In this document: piece after piece, positions 1 through 9,643 of the stretch
Position numbering within the stretch: position 1 is the first letter of the stretch
Layout of the letters: every line of letters begins with the position of its first letter
DNA from: an uncultured Candidatus Pelagibacter sp.
GTDB taxonomy: Bacteria > Pseudomonadota > Alphaproteobacteria > Pelagibacterales > Pelagibacteraceae
Assembly (NCBI RefSeq): GCF_943788075.1
Contig: NZ_CALSOW010000001.1
Coordinates: 1 to 64,000, forward strand
Direction of reading: 5' to 3'
DNA: 64,000 nucleotides
Notes under the pieces: generated by a model
What the model was told of the DNA's origin: nothing
What the model saw: the letters and a program-made list of their open reading frames with translations, nothing else
Database searches by the model: none
Position numbers and translations under genes: made by a program

Positions 1-1443
1 AAGCTAGAAAAAATAGAAGAGTTTGATCCCTTAACAGGAGATTTGGTAAATGAACTTGATGTTATTAAAGTTTATGCAAATAGTCACTACATCACTCCAA
101 AACCAACAATTGAGCAAGCTATAATTAAAATTAAAAGAGAATTAGAAGCAACATTAAAAAAATTCAAAGAACAAAATAAATTACTCGAGGCGCAAAGATT
201 AGAGGAGAGAACTAAATTTGATTTAGAAATGATCGAAGCAACTGGTTCTTGTGCTGGAATTGAAAACTACTCAAGGTTTTTATCTGGTAGAAAACCAGGT
301 GAGCCTCCTCCAACTCTGTTTGAATATTTTCCAGATAATACATTAATTTTTGTTGATGAATGTCACGTAACAGTTCCTCAGTTAAATGGAATGTACAAAG
401 GAGATAGATCTAGAAAAAGTAATCTTGCAGAATATGGGTTTAGATTACCTTCTTGTATGGATAATAGACCACTTAAATTTGAAGAATGGGATGCAATGCG
501 AACTCAAACTGTTTTTGTATCAGCAACACCAGGTCCTTGGGAGTTAAAACAAACAAAAAATAAATATGTAGAACAAGTTATTAGACCAACAGGGTTGATT
601 GATCCTCCAGTAGAAATAAAGCCTGCTAAAAACCAAGTTGATGATTTAATGCATGAATGCGTAAAAGTAATCAATAACAATTATAGAGTACTGGTAACTA
701 CCTTAACAAAAAAAATGGCTGAAGACTTAACTGAATACCTTCATGAAAATGGTATTAAAGTAAGATATATGCACTCTGATATCGACACCTTAGAGCGTAT
801 TGAAATCATGAGAGATCTAAGACTAGGTGTATTTGATGTTTTGGTTGGAATTAATCTTTTAAGAGAAGGACTTGATATACCTGAGTGTGCATTAGTTGGA
901 ATTTTAGATGCAGACAAGGAAGGGTTTTTAAGATCAGAAACTTCATTAATACAAACAATTGGAAGAGCTGCTAGAAATCTAGACGGTAGAGTTATTCTTT
1001 ATGCAGATAAAGAGACAAAGAGTATCAAAAATGCGATTAAAGAAACAGATAGAAGAAGATCTATTCAGGTTGCTTATAACAAAAAACACAAAATTGATGC
1101 AACCAGCATTAAAAAAGAAATTGGTGATGTTTTAGAGAGTGTCTATGAAAAAGATTACGTCAAAGTTGGAACTGATGAAAATATAGGTGGAAATCTTAAA
1201 AAACACCTAAAGGCTCTTAATAAGAGAATGAAAGAATCTGCCACTAACCTTGAATTTGAAGAAGCTGCAAAAATTAGAGATGAAATTAGAAAACTAGAGG
1301 CTTCTGAACTAGAAATTACTTTAAATCCAAAGGTAAAAAAATATAGTTCTAAAAATAAAATTTATCCAAAAGGTAGATCCACAATGGGACTACCGGGTAC
1401 AAGAGCACAAAAAGGTAAAAAAAAATGGAAGCAAATAAAATAA
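1..1443 (+). CDS. uvrB: UvrABC excinuclease subunit B, 3' part (cut by left edge)
   Basis: UvrB is the DNA-loading helicase-like subunit of nucleotide excision repair. The frame is open back to base 1 (reading [15 protein letters not shown]), so the N-terminal part with Walker A lies outside the window. About 480 residues are visible: helicase motif II as VDECHVT near 352-372, motif III VSATPG near 515, motifs V/VI ([11 protein letters not shown] and QTIGRAARN) at about 850-980, and a C-terminal UVR domain ([16 protein letters not shown]) near 1250-1300 that contacts UvrC. Motif II has Cys where E. coli has Ser (DESH). The stop overlaps the SDR gene by 19 nt. The TTG at 43 is internal, not a real start. 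Confidence 0.97.
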   Translation, partial: KLEKIEEFDPLTGDLVNELDVIKVYANSHYITPKPTIEQAIIKIKRELEATLKKFKEQNKLLEAQRLEERTKFDLEMIEATGSCAGIENYSRFLSGRKPGEPPPTLFEYFPDNTLIFVDECHVTVPQLNGMYKGDRSRKSNLAEYGFRLPSCMDNRPLKFEEWDAMRTQTVFVSATPGPWELKQTKNKYVEQVIRPTGLIDPPVEIKPAKNQVDDLMHECVKVINNNYRVLVTTLTKKMAEDLTEYLHENGIKVRYMHSDIDTLERIEIMRDLRLGVFDVLVGINLLREGLDIPECALVGILDADKEGFLRSETSLIQTIGRAARNLDGRVILYADKETKSIKNAIKETDRRRSIQVAYNKKHKIDATSIKKEIGDVLESVYEKDYVKVGTDENIGGNLKKHLKALNKRMKESATNLEFEEAAKIRDEIRKLEASELEITLNPKVKKYSSKNKIYPKGRSTMGLPGTRAQKGKKKWKQIK

Positions 1444-2180
1444 TAATTACTGGAGGTGCTACTAGAATTGGTGCCGCAATTGCAAAAAAATTATCTGGTC
1501 CCAATAAAGAAATATTAATCCATTATAATAAATCAAAATCTAAAGCTGAAAGCTTAAGGAAAGAATTAGAAAAAAACGGCACTAAAATTTACTTAGTTAA
1601 AGGAGATTTAAGTAAAGAAGTTGATGTTAATAAAATAGTCAAATATGCAAAATCAAAATTAAAATATTTTGATTGTTTGATTAATAACGCATCCCTATTT
1701 GAAAATGATAAATTGGAAAATTTTACTACTGATAGTTGGGGCAAACATTTGAGAACAAATTTAAGAACACCTGCATTATTGTCTAAAGAATTTGCAAAAA
1801 ATATTAAGGGTAAAAATAACAATATTATTAATATAATAGATCAAAGAGTATTTAAATTAACCCCTTTTTTCTTTTCTTACACAATAAGTAAAACTGGCCT
1901 TTATACTTTAACTAAAACTACTGCCATGAGCCTTGCTCCTAAGATAAGAGTTAATGGGATTGCTCCTGGTCCAACCATTAAAAATAAAAGACAAAGTGAT
2001 AAACACTTTAAAAAACAGTATTTAGCAACCCCTTTAAGAAAACAAGTGGATGTAAATGAAATTTGTAATGCAGTTGACTTTTTTATCAAAAACAGTTCAA
2101 TTACAGGACAAGTGTTAGCAATTGATAGTGGTCAAAACTTAAACTGGCAAACACCAGATATTATGGGAGGAAAAGAATGA
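1425..2180 (+). CDS. SDR-family reductase, FolM/pteridine-reductase-like
   Basis: Short-chain dehydrogenase of 251 aa. Residues 9-16 give the NAD(P) motif TGGATRIG, followed by the NNAS motif and a Y-x3-K catalytic pair in SYTISKTGL. The usual catalytic Ser region reads [11 protein letters not shown], with Asp in place of Ser, as in PTR1/FolM pteridine reductases, and the C-terminal part carries [10 protein letters not shown]. folB lies one gene downstream, so a role in reducing dihydropterins (tetrahydromonapterin or tetrahydrofolate supply) is likely. Substrate is inferred from family resemblance and context. It overlaps uvrB by 19 nt and the next gene by 4 nt (ATGA), suggesting one transcript. 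Confidence 0.85.
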   Translation: MEANKIIITGGATRIGAAIAKKLSGPNKEILIHYNKSKSKAESLRKELEKNGTKIYLVKGDLSKEVDVNKIVKYAKSKLKYFDCLINNASLFENDKLENFTTDSWGKHLRTNLRTPALLSKEFAKNIKGKNNNIINIIDQRVFKLTPFFFSYTISKTGLYTLTKTTAMSLAPKIRVNGIAPGPTIKNKRQSDKHFKKQYLATPLRKQVDVNEICNAVDFFIKNSSITGQVLAIDSGQNLNWQTPDIMGGKE

Positions 2181-3193
2181 AAAAATTATTTTTAACAATT
2201 TTTATTTTATTGAGTTTAAGCACAATTGCTAACGCAAGGGAATGTAAAAGTGGTCATGTAAATGGTGATGCATTTATTTATAGTGATGGAAAAAAGGTAA
2301 AAGTAATCAAGGGAACTAAAATCCCTGATCCAGCAAATAAAATTATAATGATTTTTAATAAAGGAGGGTGGATAGTCAAAGAAGGACAATATTCTGGTGA
2401 GTGTAAAAATCATATTCCAAAAAATTTAGGTAAAATTTCTGGAACAAAAATTAAGGGCAAAGAATTAGTATTAATGCTCAATGGAAGATTGCATAAAGCT
2501 GGTGGTGCTGATGGTCATAAATGTGGGTGGAAATTCAAAGGAGCTTTTCATCAACCTTGGTATGATTGTTTAATGAAAGATTGGGGTATTCCAAAAAGAG
2601 CCGATGTTAATAAAGAATTGATTAATGAATTAGTTTCCAAAGGAACTCCAAGAAATCAGATTTTTATGTCGGGTTTATCTTGTGGTGGCATAGACACCCT
2701 AAGACACAAAGGTCTTCACCCAGATGATTTCAATGCAACGATTGCTTTTATGCCTAATTGCTGGGATAGAAGACCTGGCACTCCTCTTCGAAAAATGCAG
2801 ATTGATGAATTAAAAAGTTTTAAAAAAATTGATGCATTGGTTTTTCATAGCCCAGTAGATGGTGAAGGCGATTGGAGAAGTAATAGCATCTGGATGAAAA
2901 AAGATTTGGGTAATATTCCAGGTATACAATGGATCGATACCCCTGGTCATACTGGAAAAGATATTGTTGTTAATGGTAAAAAATGTGGAATTAAAGATAA
3001 GATGAAAGGTGGATGGGAAGAAGCTTGGCCTGAAGGAAAAGAAAAACTAACAAGTGAAAAGAAGTTCATTAAAATTGACAAGAAATTATATAAAGAAATG
3101 AAGAAAAAAGGTGCTGGACATCAACTAGTTTCTTATTCTTGTTTTGATTACTATCATCCAGAAATTATAAAATTTATAGAATCAAAAATTTAG
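2177..3193 (+). CDS. secreted alpha/beta-hydrolase-like protein, function unknown
   Basis: 338 aa with a clear Sec signal peptide: Lys-Lys start, hydrophobic core to about residue 17, cleavage after ANA. The mature protein is Cys-rich. A nucleophile-elbow-like G-x-S-x-G (FMSGLSCGG) sits near residue 165, an Asp-containing stretch (SPVDGEGDW) near 232, and a His (KGAGHQLVSYSCF) near 315: a plausible Ser-Asp-His order for an alpha/beta hydrolase such as the depolymerase/feruloyl-esterase group. I cannot name a substrate. It starts on an ATGA overlap with the SDR gene and ends 2 nt before folB, so it is co-transcribed with genes it has no obvious link to. Confidence 0.75.
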   Translation: MKKLFLTIFILLSLSTIANARECKSGHVNGDAFIYSDGKKVKVIKGTKIPDPANKIIMIFNKGGWIVKEGQYSGECKNHIPKNLGKISGTKIKGKELVLMLNGRLHKAGGADGHKCGWKFKGAFHQPWYDCLMKDWGIPKRADVNKELINELVSKGTPRNQIFMSGLSCGGIDTLRHKGLHPDDFNATIAFMPNCWDRRPGTPLRKMQIDELKSFKKIDALVFHSPVDGEGDWRSNSIWMKKDLGNIPGIQWIDTPGHTGKDIVVNGKKCGIKDKMKGGWEEAWPEGKEKLTSEKKFIKIDKKLYKEMKKKGAGHQLVSYSCFDYYHPEIIKFIESKI

Positions 3194-3195
3194 GT

Positions 3196-3621
3196 ATGAA
3201 AAAGAATAATTTTAAAGTTGTAAAAATAGATAAAAACAAAAGCTTATTTAATTACGAAAAAAAAATTCTTATTAAAGAATTAACTTTAGATTTAAAACTT
3301 GGCTACTATGATTTTGAAAAAGAAAAACCACAAAAAGTAAAATTTAGCTTAGAGATTGATTATGAGGATAAAAAACCAACAAGTGATAAAGATATAAAAT
3401 CAATTGTAAACTATGGTCAGGTAGTAAAACTAATCAAAAAACTTACTAAGAATAAACATTATAATTTTTTAGAAACGCTTGCAGAGGATGTTTTTGATGT
3501 TTTGTTTAAAGATAAGCGTATTGGAAAAATAATGCTGCAGATAGAAAAATTAGAAATAATTAAAGAATGTGCCTCTGTTGGTATTCAAATTACCAAAAAA
3601 AGAAGTCATGAAAAGCTCTGA
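3196..3621 (+). CDS. folB: dihydroneopterin aldolase
   Basis: FolB converts 7,8-dihydroneopterin to 6-hydroxymethyl-dihydropterin in folate synthesis. The 141 aa protein has the family's features: an early [12 protein letters not shown] segment (the LxxxxGxxxxE region), central [13 protein letters not shown], and FLETLAEDV carrying the pterin-binding Glu. It has about 20 extra N-terminal residues compared with typical 120 aa homologues, so a later start is possible, although the ATG at 3196 follows the upstream stop by only 2 nt. It sits between the FolM-like SDR/hydrolase pair and uvrC, whose start codon overlaps the folB 3' end. Confidence 0.88.
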   Translation: MKKNNFKVVKIDKNKSLFNYEKKILIKELTLDLKLGYYDFEKEKPQKVKFSLEIDYEDKKPTSDKDIKSIVNYGQVVKLIKKLTKNKHYNFLETLAEDVFDVLFKDKRIGKIMLQIEKLEIIKECASVGIQITKKRSHEKL

Positions 3622-5443
3622 ACTTGGAAAAGAAGTAATAAAAAAAGAACTTCCACTAATTCCTAAAAGTCCTGGTGTTTATAGAATGCTCAATCATAAA
3701 GATGACATTCTTTATGTTGGAAAAGCTAAAAACCTACCCAATAGATTAAAAAGTTATGTAGCTGAAAAAAATCACATAATAAGAACTGAAAGAATGTTAT
3801 CTCAAACCTTTAAATTAGAGATCACAACTACAGCAAATGAAAGTGAAGCCTTACTTTTAGAGGCTAATTTAATCAAAAAACATAAGCCAAGATTTAATAT
3901 TTTACTTAAAGATGACAAGTCTTTTCCATTTATATTTATTGGGCAAAAAGAACAATGGCCTAGAGTAATGAAGCATCGAGGTAAAAAAGAAAAAGAAGGG
4001 TTTTATTTTGGTCCATTCGCATCTGCAGGTACTGCCAACTGGACAATTAAAATGCTCCAAAAAATATTTCAGCTAAGAGTTTGTGATGATGGAACTTTTA
4101 AAAATAGAAAAAGACCATGTATACTTTATCAAATTAAAAGATGTTCTGGACCATGTGTTGGTTATATAGATAAATCTGATTATAAAAAAACAGTAGATCA
4201 AGCAATTCAATTTGTATCCGGTAAATCAAGAGATATACAAAAAAATCTTTCTAAAGAAATGGAGGCTGCTAGTGATGAACTCGATTTTGAAAAAGCTTCA
4301 ATTTATAGGGATAGAATAAAATCTTTAAATATAATTCAATCCTCTCAAAGAATTAATGAAGCAAACTTAGTTGATGCTGATGTAATTGCTGGGTACAAAG
4401 AATCTGGCAAAGCTTGTATTCAAGTATTTTTTTATAGATCAAAACAAAATTGGGGTAATCAAGCATACTTTCCTAAACACGATCCTGATCAAGATGTGTC
4501 GGAAATCATGTCTTCTTTCTTAATGCAATTTTATGAAAATAAAACTGTTCCTAAGTTAGTTATTATCAACAGCGACATAAAAGATAAGAAACTAATAGAA
4601 GAAACTTTGAGTAAAAAAGAAGGAAATACTATTTCTATCAATACAGCTAAAAAGGGAACAAAAGCAAAAGTTGTGGCAATGGCTGAAAAAAATGCAAAGG
4701 AGTCATTAAACAGGAAGCTTTATGAAACAAATAATAATAAAAATTTATTCGAGGGAGTGGCTAAAAAATTCAATCTAAAAAATTCAATCAATTTAGTTGA
4801 GGTTTATGACAACAGTCATATTTCAGGCACAAATAGTGTTGGGGCCATGGTTACTTTTGGAAACGAAGGTTTTGTTAAAAAGAGATATCGAAAATTTGAT
4901 ATTAAAACAAAAGGAGCTGAACAAGATGATTTTGCTATGCTTAAAGAAGTTTTATCTAGAAGGTTTAAAAGGGCAATTTTAGAAAAAGGAAATTATTTAA
5001 CGCTTCCTGATTTAATTCTAATTGATGGTGGAAAGGGGCAATATTCCTCAGCTAAAGAGGTGTTAGATGAATTGGGTCTTCATGATCTCCCGATGATTGC
5101 TATTGCGAAAGGTAAATTTAGAAACAGCGGAGATGAAACTTTCTTCTTTAATGGTAAAAGTTTTAAATTTGAAAAAAATGATCCAACTTTATTCTTCATG
5201 CAAAGACTTAGAGATGAAGCGCATAGATTTGCAATCACCTCCCATAGAGCAAAAAGAGCCAAAGGATTATCAAAATCATTGCTAGATCAAATCGATGGCA
5301 TTGGAGCTATTAGAAAAAGAGCATTATTAAACCATTTTGGTTCAGCTAGATCTGTTGAGTCAGCTAGTTTTGATGAGATAAAATCTGTAGAAGGTGTTGA
5401 GGAAAAAGTTGCAAAAAAGATATATAACTTTTTTCACGAATAA
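3608..5443 (+). CDS. uvrC: UvrABC excinuclease subunit C
   Basis: UvrC makes both incisions in nucleotide excision repair. It begins at ATG 3608, 14 nt inside folB; a GTG at 3569 in the same frame is less likely. It encodes 611 aa, close to the family norm. In order: an N-terminal GIY-YIG nuclease (PGVYRML...[10 protein letters not shown]), a Cys-containing spacer ([19 protein letters not shown]), a UVR domain ([14 protein letters not shown]), the RNase H-like second nuclease ([11 protein letters not shown] and [10 protein letters not shown]), and a C-terminal helix-hairpin-helix DNA-binding pair ([25 protein letters not shown]). uvrB is 2 kb upstream on the same strand. Confidence 0.97.
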   Translation: MKSSELGKEVIKKELPLIPKSPGVYRMLNHKDDILYVGKAKNLPNRLKSYVAEKNHIIRTERMLSQTFKLEITTTANESEALLLEANLIKKHKPRFNILLKDDKSFPFIFIGQKEQWPRVMKHRGKKEKEGFYFGPFASAGTANWTIKMLQKIFQLRVCDDGTFKNRKRPCILYQIKRCSGPCVGYIDKSDYKKTVDQAIQFVSGKSRDIQKNLSKEMEAASDELDFEKASIYRDRIKSLNIIQSSQRINEANLVDADVIAGYKESGKACIQVFFYRSKQNWGNQAYFPKHDPDQDVSEIMSSFLMQFYENKTVPKLVIINSDIKDKKLIEETLSKKEGNTISINTAKKGTKAKVVAMAEKNAKESLNRKLYETNNNKNLFEGVAKKFNLKNSINLVEVYDNSHISGTNSVGAMVTFGNEGFVKKRYRKFDIKTKGAEQDDFAMLKEVLSRRFKRAILEKGNYLTLPDLILIDGGKGQYSSAKEVLDELGLHDLPMIAIAKGKFRNSGDETFFFNGKSFKFEKNDPTLFFMQRLRDEAHRFAITSHRAKRAKGLSKSLLDQIDGIGAIRKRALLNHFGSARSVESASFDEIKSVEGVEEKVAKKIYNFFHE

Positions 5444-5445
5444 TT

Positions 5446-6031
5446 ATGCTTAAAAAAAATTCCAAATATATTAACAATTGGACGAATTATAATTGTCCCC
5501 TTCTTTGTCTTGGCTTTTTATCTACCTGGTTTTTATGGAGATTTAACTGCATTAATATTGTTTATTGTTGCTTCATTCACTGATTTTTTAGATGGAATGT
5601 TGGCACGTATGCTTGGTGAAGAGTCTAAATTAGGTGAGTTATTAGATCCAATTGCAGATAAAATTATTGTAGCAACAGCTTTAATCTTATTGGTAATGGA
5701 TGGCACTATTAGAAATTATGAAGTTATAGCAGCAATAATTATTCTTACTCGTGAGATTTTAATTTCAGGATTAAGAGAATTTTTAGCTAAAGGACAAATA
5801 AAACTTCCAGTATCTAATCTTGCAAAATTAAAAACTGTTTTGCAGATGGTATCAATTGCTTTTTTACTATCGGGTGAAACAGGGAATAAAATTATTAATT
5901 TTCAAGATTATAATGCTCAAACTATTGGTATTATTCTTCTTTGGCTTTCTGCATTTTTAACTCTTTTTACTGGTTATGATTATATGCGTAAGGGAATAGA
6001 TCACGCAATATCAGAAGACAACAAAGATTAA
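5446..6031 (+). CDS. pgsA: CDP-diacylglycerol-glycerol-3-phosphate 3-phosphatidyltransferase, start region frameshifted
   Basis: PgsA makes phosphatidylglycerol phosphate at the inner membrane. The CDP-alcohol phosphotransferase signature is complete: DFLDGMLARMLGEESKLGEL and LDPIADK (D-G-x2-A-R-x8-G-x3-D-x3-D), followed by several hydrophobic helices. The expected N-terminus (LKKIPNILTIGRIIIVPF) is present but lies +1 relative to the only sensible ATG at 5446, because the run at 5452-5459 has 8 A rather than the 7 needed. Without the correction the first in-frame start is a TTG at 5510, inside the first membrane helix. ATG 5446 lies 2 nt after uvrC. Its stop overlaps ilvE by 4 nt, tail to tail. 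Confidence 0.88.
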
Positions 6032-6909
6032 GCGGCTTTTTTCTTTCTTACCAAGGCTTGATAACTTTCATTTAAATCAATTATAGTTTCGCATACTTTA
6101 AATTGATTTTCTGCAATACAAGACACTGGAGTGACTTCTGCAGCTGTACCAGTTAAAAAACATCCAACAAAGTTAGAAAGTTCTGATGGATTTATTTTTC
6201 TTTCATGAACTTTAATACCCTTAGATTTTGCTATCTCAATTACTGTTCTTCTTGTTATTCCGTCTAAAAAAGAATCTGGAATAGGCGTGTGAATTTCTCC
6301 ATTTTTATCTTTGAAAAAAATATTTGCACCAGTTGCTTCTGCAACATTTCCATCATGATCTAACATTAATGAGTCGGTGTACCCTTCTTTTTCTGCTTCG
6401 TGTTTTGATAAAGTACAGATCATATAAAGACCTGAAGCTTTTGTATCCCAAGGAATTGTATTTGGAGCAGGTCTTCGCCAATTAGAAATATTTAGTTTGA
6501 TTCCTTCCACTTTAAGTTTTGGATCAAAATAAGAGCCCCACTCCCAAGTAGCTATAGCAACATGAATTTTTGTTTGTTGTGCTGAAATTGCCATCATCTC
6601 ACTACCTCTCCAAATAGTAGGTCTTACATAACCATTTTCTACATTTTGAACTGAGATAATTTTATTACAGGCATCATTTATTTCTTTTTCAGAATAAGGA
6701 ATTGTCATACCCATTCTTTTTGCTGAATAAAAAAGTCTTGAAGTATGTTCCTCTAATTTAAATATTGAACCATCGTAAACTCTCTCTCCTTCAAAAACAC
6801 AACTAGCGTAATGAAGTCCATGATTTAGGACATGTATCTTGGCGTCAGCCCAATCAACTAGCTCACTATTATACCAAATTTTTCCAGTTCTTTTATCGTA
6901 AGGTACCAT
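6028..6909 (-). CDS. ilvE: branched-chain amino acid aminotransferase
   Basis: Fold-type IV PLP aminotransferase of 293 aa that exchanges the amino group between glutamate and the keto acids of Val, Leu and Ile. Typical features are GLHYASCVFEGERVY at the N-terminus, the PLP-binding Lys in WDTKASGLYM, the DGNVAEATGANIFF segment that contacts the cofactor, and a late FLTGTAAEVTPV. It is a single-gene minus-strand unit: pgsA converges at its 3' end (shared TTAA) and the MarR gene diverges about 70 bp from its start. Class IV also includes D-amino acid transaminase and ADC lyase; the EGERVY/TKASGLY combination fits IlvE best. Confidence 0.95.
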   Translation of the reverse strand: MVPYDKRTGKIWYNSELVDWADAKIHVLNHGLHYASCVFEGERVYDGSIFKLEEHTSRLFYSAKRMGMTIPYSEKEINDACNKIISVQNVENGYVRPTIWRGSEMMAISAQQTKIHVAIATWEWGSYFDPKLKVEGIKLNISNWRRPAPNTIPWDTKASGLYMICTLSKHEAEKEGYTDSLMLDHDGNVAEATGANIFFKDKNGEIHTPIPDSFLDGITRRTVIEIAKSKGIKVHERKINPSELSNFVGCFLTGTAAEVTPVSCIAENQFKVCETIIDLNESYQALVRKKKAA

Positions 6910-6980
6910 GTATGAAATTTTTTAAATTATAAGTGAAAATTATCTTTGTATCTTTAATATGTCAATATAACTTACCTATA

Positions 6981-7418
6981 ATGAAAGAACTTTTATATTT
7001 AAAAGATGAGCAGCTAAAAGATTTAATTGAAAAATTATTTGTTAGCTACAGAGAAACATTTTCAGACGCAAAAAAAGTATTAGACAGGTATTCTATTGGT
7101 TTAGCTCATCATAAGGTTATTCATTTATTGTCTATGTACCAAGGTATTTCGATTTCTGAGCTTTTAAAGAGGTTAAAAGTAACAAAACAAAGCCTCAATA
7201 GAGTTCTTAAAGATTTAATTAAATTAGAAATAGTAACTTTTAAAAAAGACGATCAAGATACAAGAGTAAAACATGTTTTTTTAAATGAAAAAGGAAAAAA
7301 AATATTTAATGAAATTTTCGATTTGCAAAAAAAAAGAATTTACAATGCATTACTTAATTCGAGTTCAGAGGAAGTAATCAATTTTGACAATGTTTTAAGT
7401 AAAATTATAAATGGATAA
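6981..7418 (+). CDS. MarR-family transcriptional regulator
   Basis: 145 aa winged-helix regulator. The DNA-binding domain is visible: KVIHLLSMYQGISISELLKRLKVTKQSLNRVLKDLIKLEIV (helix-turn-helix) followed by the wing KKDDQDTRVKHVFLNEKGKKIF with the conserved D-R. I chose ATG 6981 because the sequence from there matches the family; a GTG at 6933 would add 16 hydrophobic residues unlike a MarR N-terminus. The stop overlaps the response regulator start (ATGGATAA, 8 nt), so MarR, response regulator and kinase form one translationally coupled unit. The ligand and targets are unknown. Confidence 0.88.
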   Translation: MKELLYLKDEQLKDLIEKLFVSYRETFSDAKKVLDRYSIGLAHHKVIHLLSMYQGISISELLKRLKVTKQSLNRVLKDLIKLEIVTFKKDDQDTRVKHVFLNEKGKKIFNEIFDLQKKRIYNALLNSSSEEVINFDNVLSKIING

Positions 7419-8088
7419 ATTTATTGCACATATTCTTGTTGTTGACGATGATGATGGAATAAGATCTTTAGTTAAAAAATATTTAAATGAAAATGATTTC
7501 TTAGTTACAACTGCGGATAGTGCAGAAAATGCATCAGAAAAGATTGGTATTATTAAATTTGATTTAATTATTTTAGATATAATGATGCCAGGAAAAAATG
7601 GACTTGAATTTATTAAAGACCATAAAAAAAAACTAGATACTCCTATTATTCTTTTAACTGCTAAAGGTGAAGCAAGTGAAAGAATTGAAGGTTTAGAGAT
7701 TGGAGCTGATGATTATTTACCAAAACCATTTGAGCCAAAAGAATTGATACTTAGAATTAAAAATATTTTAAACAAAACAATCAAAACTGAACAAGTTAGA
7801 ATTATCGAGTTTGAAAATGTTAAAATTGACTTAAACAAACTTTTAATTTTAAAAGATGATAAAGAGTTTAAAATTAATAATACAGAAAAAATAATTTTAG
7901 AAAGAATGATTAATAATCCAGGGAAAACTTTTTCAAGAGAAGATATTGGTCAATTAATTGAATTAGATAAAGAGAGATCTATAGATGTAATTATTACAAG
8001 ATTAAGAAAAAAAATTGAAATTGATCCTAAGAATCCAAAATATTTACAAACAATAAGAGGTGCTGGATATGTTCTTTGGATTGAGTGA
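7411..8088 (+). CDS. ompR: OmpR-family response regulator
   Basis: 225 aa two-domain regulator. The N-terminal receiver has the acidic cluster VVDDDDGIRS, the phospho-acceptor Asp in LIILDIMMPGKNG (about residue 55), a Thr in LLTAKGEASE and the Lys of YLPKPFEP. The C-terminal OmpR/PhoB winged helix ends in VIITRLRKKIEIDPKNP and TIRGAGYVLW. It overlaps the kinase gene downstream by 20 nt and is presumably its phosphorylation partner. The OmpR/EnvZ label follows the pairing and kinase type; the physiological signal (often osmotic or envelope) is not visible in sequence. Confidence 0.9.
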   Translation: MDKFIAHILVVDDDDGIRSLVKKYLNENDFLVTTADSAENASEKIGIIKFDLIILDIMMPGKNGLEFIKDHKKKLDTPIILLTAKGEASERIEGLEIGADDYLPKPFEPKELILRIKNILNKTIKTEQVRIIEFENVKIDLNKLLILKDDKEFKINNTEKIILERMINNPGKTFSREDIGQLIELDKERSIDVIITRLRKKIEIDPKNPKYLQTIRGAGYVLWIE

Positions 8089-9388
8089 TTTTTTAAAAAA
8101 AATATTACCTAAACGATTATTTTATCGGGCACTTTTAATTGTAGCTGTTCCTGTTTTAGTTCTTCAATTAATTATAACTTTTGTGTTTTTTGATAGCCTT
8201 TGGATTAAAACCAATAAAGGAATGACTAGAGCATTAATCAACGAAATTAGTACGTTTGTTAAAGTCTATGATAATGAAGAAATTATCAAAGATGAATTAA
8301 AAAATACTTTCTCTTTATTTTTAGATCTAAATATAGAATTAGTTAATAACCAAACGTTTGATTATCAATATAACGAAAGATGGTTTAGTCCAATTGATAG
8401 AACCCTGCGAAGAGAATTAAAGTCTAACTTTAATCTTGGTGAGTTTTGGTTTAATACAACCAATTATAAGGAATTAATTGATATAAGAATTAAATATGAA
8501 GATGGATATTTTAAATTCTTAGTCCCTAAAGATAGAGTTTCAAGTTCGTCAGCAAGAATTTTTGCACTGTGGATAACTGTTCCAGCAATTATAATGGTAA
8601 TGATTTCATTAATATTTTTAAAAAACCAAACTAGACCTATTACTAATCTTGCACGTGCCGCAGAAAGGTTTGGCAAAGGTGAGGAGTTAGAGGAGTTTAG
8701 GCCATCTGGTGCTATGGAAATTAGACAAGCAGGACATGAGTTTGAAATGATGAGAAAAAGAATTCTTCGACATTTAAATCAAAGAAATGAAATGCTATCT
8801 GGAATAAGTCATGATTTGAGAACCCCTCTTACAAGAATGAAATTACAAATTGCTTTTATTGAAGATAAGGATTTAGCCAATAAATTAGCTGAAGATATTA
8901 ACGAAATGGAAAAAATGCTTAATGAATACCTTCAATTTACAAGCTCATCCTATATTGAAAAAAATGAAATGTTTAACTTATCAGAATTGATAGATCAGGT
9001 TGTTAATAAATATAATAATAAAAATATTGAAAATGATTTAACACCTAGGGTTTATATAAATGGTAGAAAAAATTTAATTAATCGATGTCTAAATAATATA
9101 ATAGATAATGCTTTAAAATATGGAGGCAAGGTCAAAATCAAACTTCATAAAAAAAATACAAATTTATTTATCACAATTGATGATGACGGCCCCGGTATTC
9201 CTAATAAAGAACATGAAAATGTGTTCAAACCTTTCTATAAAATTGACAAAGGTAGAGCAGATTCAAAATCAAGCGTAGGTTTGGGGCTTTCTATTGCATC
9301 AGATATCATAAGATCTCATGGAGGCAGTATAACACTTGATAAATCTAAAATGAACGGATTATCTGTTAAGATTTTTTTACCCGTTTAG
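8069..9388 (+). CDS. envZ: EnvZ-type sensor histidine kinase
   Basis: 439 aa inner-membrane kinase. Transmembrane helix 1 is at about residues 15-38 and helix 2 at about 165-185, flanking a periplasmic sensor of about 125 aa. A HAMP linker follows, then HisKA with the H-box GISHDLRTPLTRM, the N-box NNIIDNALKYGG, and G-boxes DDDGPGIP and VGLGLSIASDI. ATG 8069 is preferred over the GTG at 8060. The start lies inside the response-regulator gene, so the pair is coupled. Its 3' end overlaps the convergent ubiK gene by 23 nt. Confidence 0.92.
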   Translation: MFFGLSDFLKKILPKRLFYRALLIVAVPVLVLQLIITFVFFDSLWIKTNKGMTRALINEISTFVKVYDNEEIIKDELKNTFSLFLDLNIELVNNQTFDYQYNERWFSPIDRTLRRELKSNFNLGEFWFNTTNYKELIDIRIKYEDGYFKFLVPKDRVSSSSARIFALWITVPAIIMVMISLIFLKNQTRPITNLARAAERFGKGEELEEFRPSGAMEIRQAGHEFEMMRKRILRHLNQRNEMLSGISHDLRTPLTRMKLQIAFIEDKDLANKLAEDINEMEKMLNEYLQFTSSSYIEKNEMFNLSELIDQVVNKYNNKNIENDLTPRVYINGRKNLINRCLNNIIDNALKYGGKVKIKLHKKNTNLFITIDDDGPGIPNKEHENVFKPFYKIDKGRADSKSSVGLGLSIASDIIRSHGGSITLDKSKMNGLSVKIFLPV

Positions 9389-9611
9389 CTTTTTTTTTTG
9401 TTTCTAGTTTTTTAATTTTATTTTCTAAATTTTCGACTCGTTTGGTTAAAACCTCAAATTCATCTTTACTTACAAGCTTCATCTTAAAAACAATTTCATC
9501 TCTTTTAGATTTTAAAATATTAAAAAGCTCTGAACTAAGATCTTTTGACGAAATTATCCCTTGTTCAAAAAGTTTACCCAGTTTATCAATTATAAATTTA
9601 GAATTTTTCAT
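9366..9611 (-). CDS. ubiK: UbiK/BMFP-family small accessory protein
   Basis: 81 aa, almost wholly helical. The first half (FIIDKLGKLFEQGI) resembles the start of BMFP/YqiC proteins, and the second half is a coiled coil (EVLTKRVENLENKIKKLE) with a Lys-rich tail. In E. coli UbiK (YqiC) helps assemble the ubiquinone synthesis complex; related proteins have membrane-fusogenic activity in vitro. ATG 9611 fits the family N-terminus; an in-frame ATG at 9626 would add five residues. It diverges from lgt across 32 bp and overlaps the kinase 3' end. Family assignment is from short-sequence resemblance. Confidence 0.7.
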   Translation of the reverse strand: MKNSKFIIDKLGKLFEQGIISSKDLSSELFNILKSKRDEIVFKMKLVSKDEFEVLTKRVENLENKIKKLETKKKAKRVKKS

Positions 9612-9643
9612 ATTTAAGATATACATTATAAGTATTATTTAAA

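Noticed and set aside
3569..3607. GTG start for uvrC at 3569
   Set aside because: The extra 13 residues are a shadow of the folB 3' end; ATG 3608 matches the usual UvrC beginning.
5510..6031. pgsA starting at the TTG at 5510
   Set aside because: This start lies inside the first membrane helix; the family N-terminus is encoded upstream and is only out of frame by one A.
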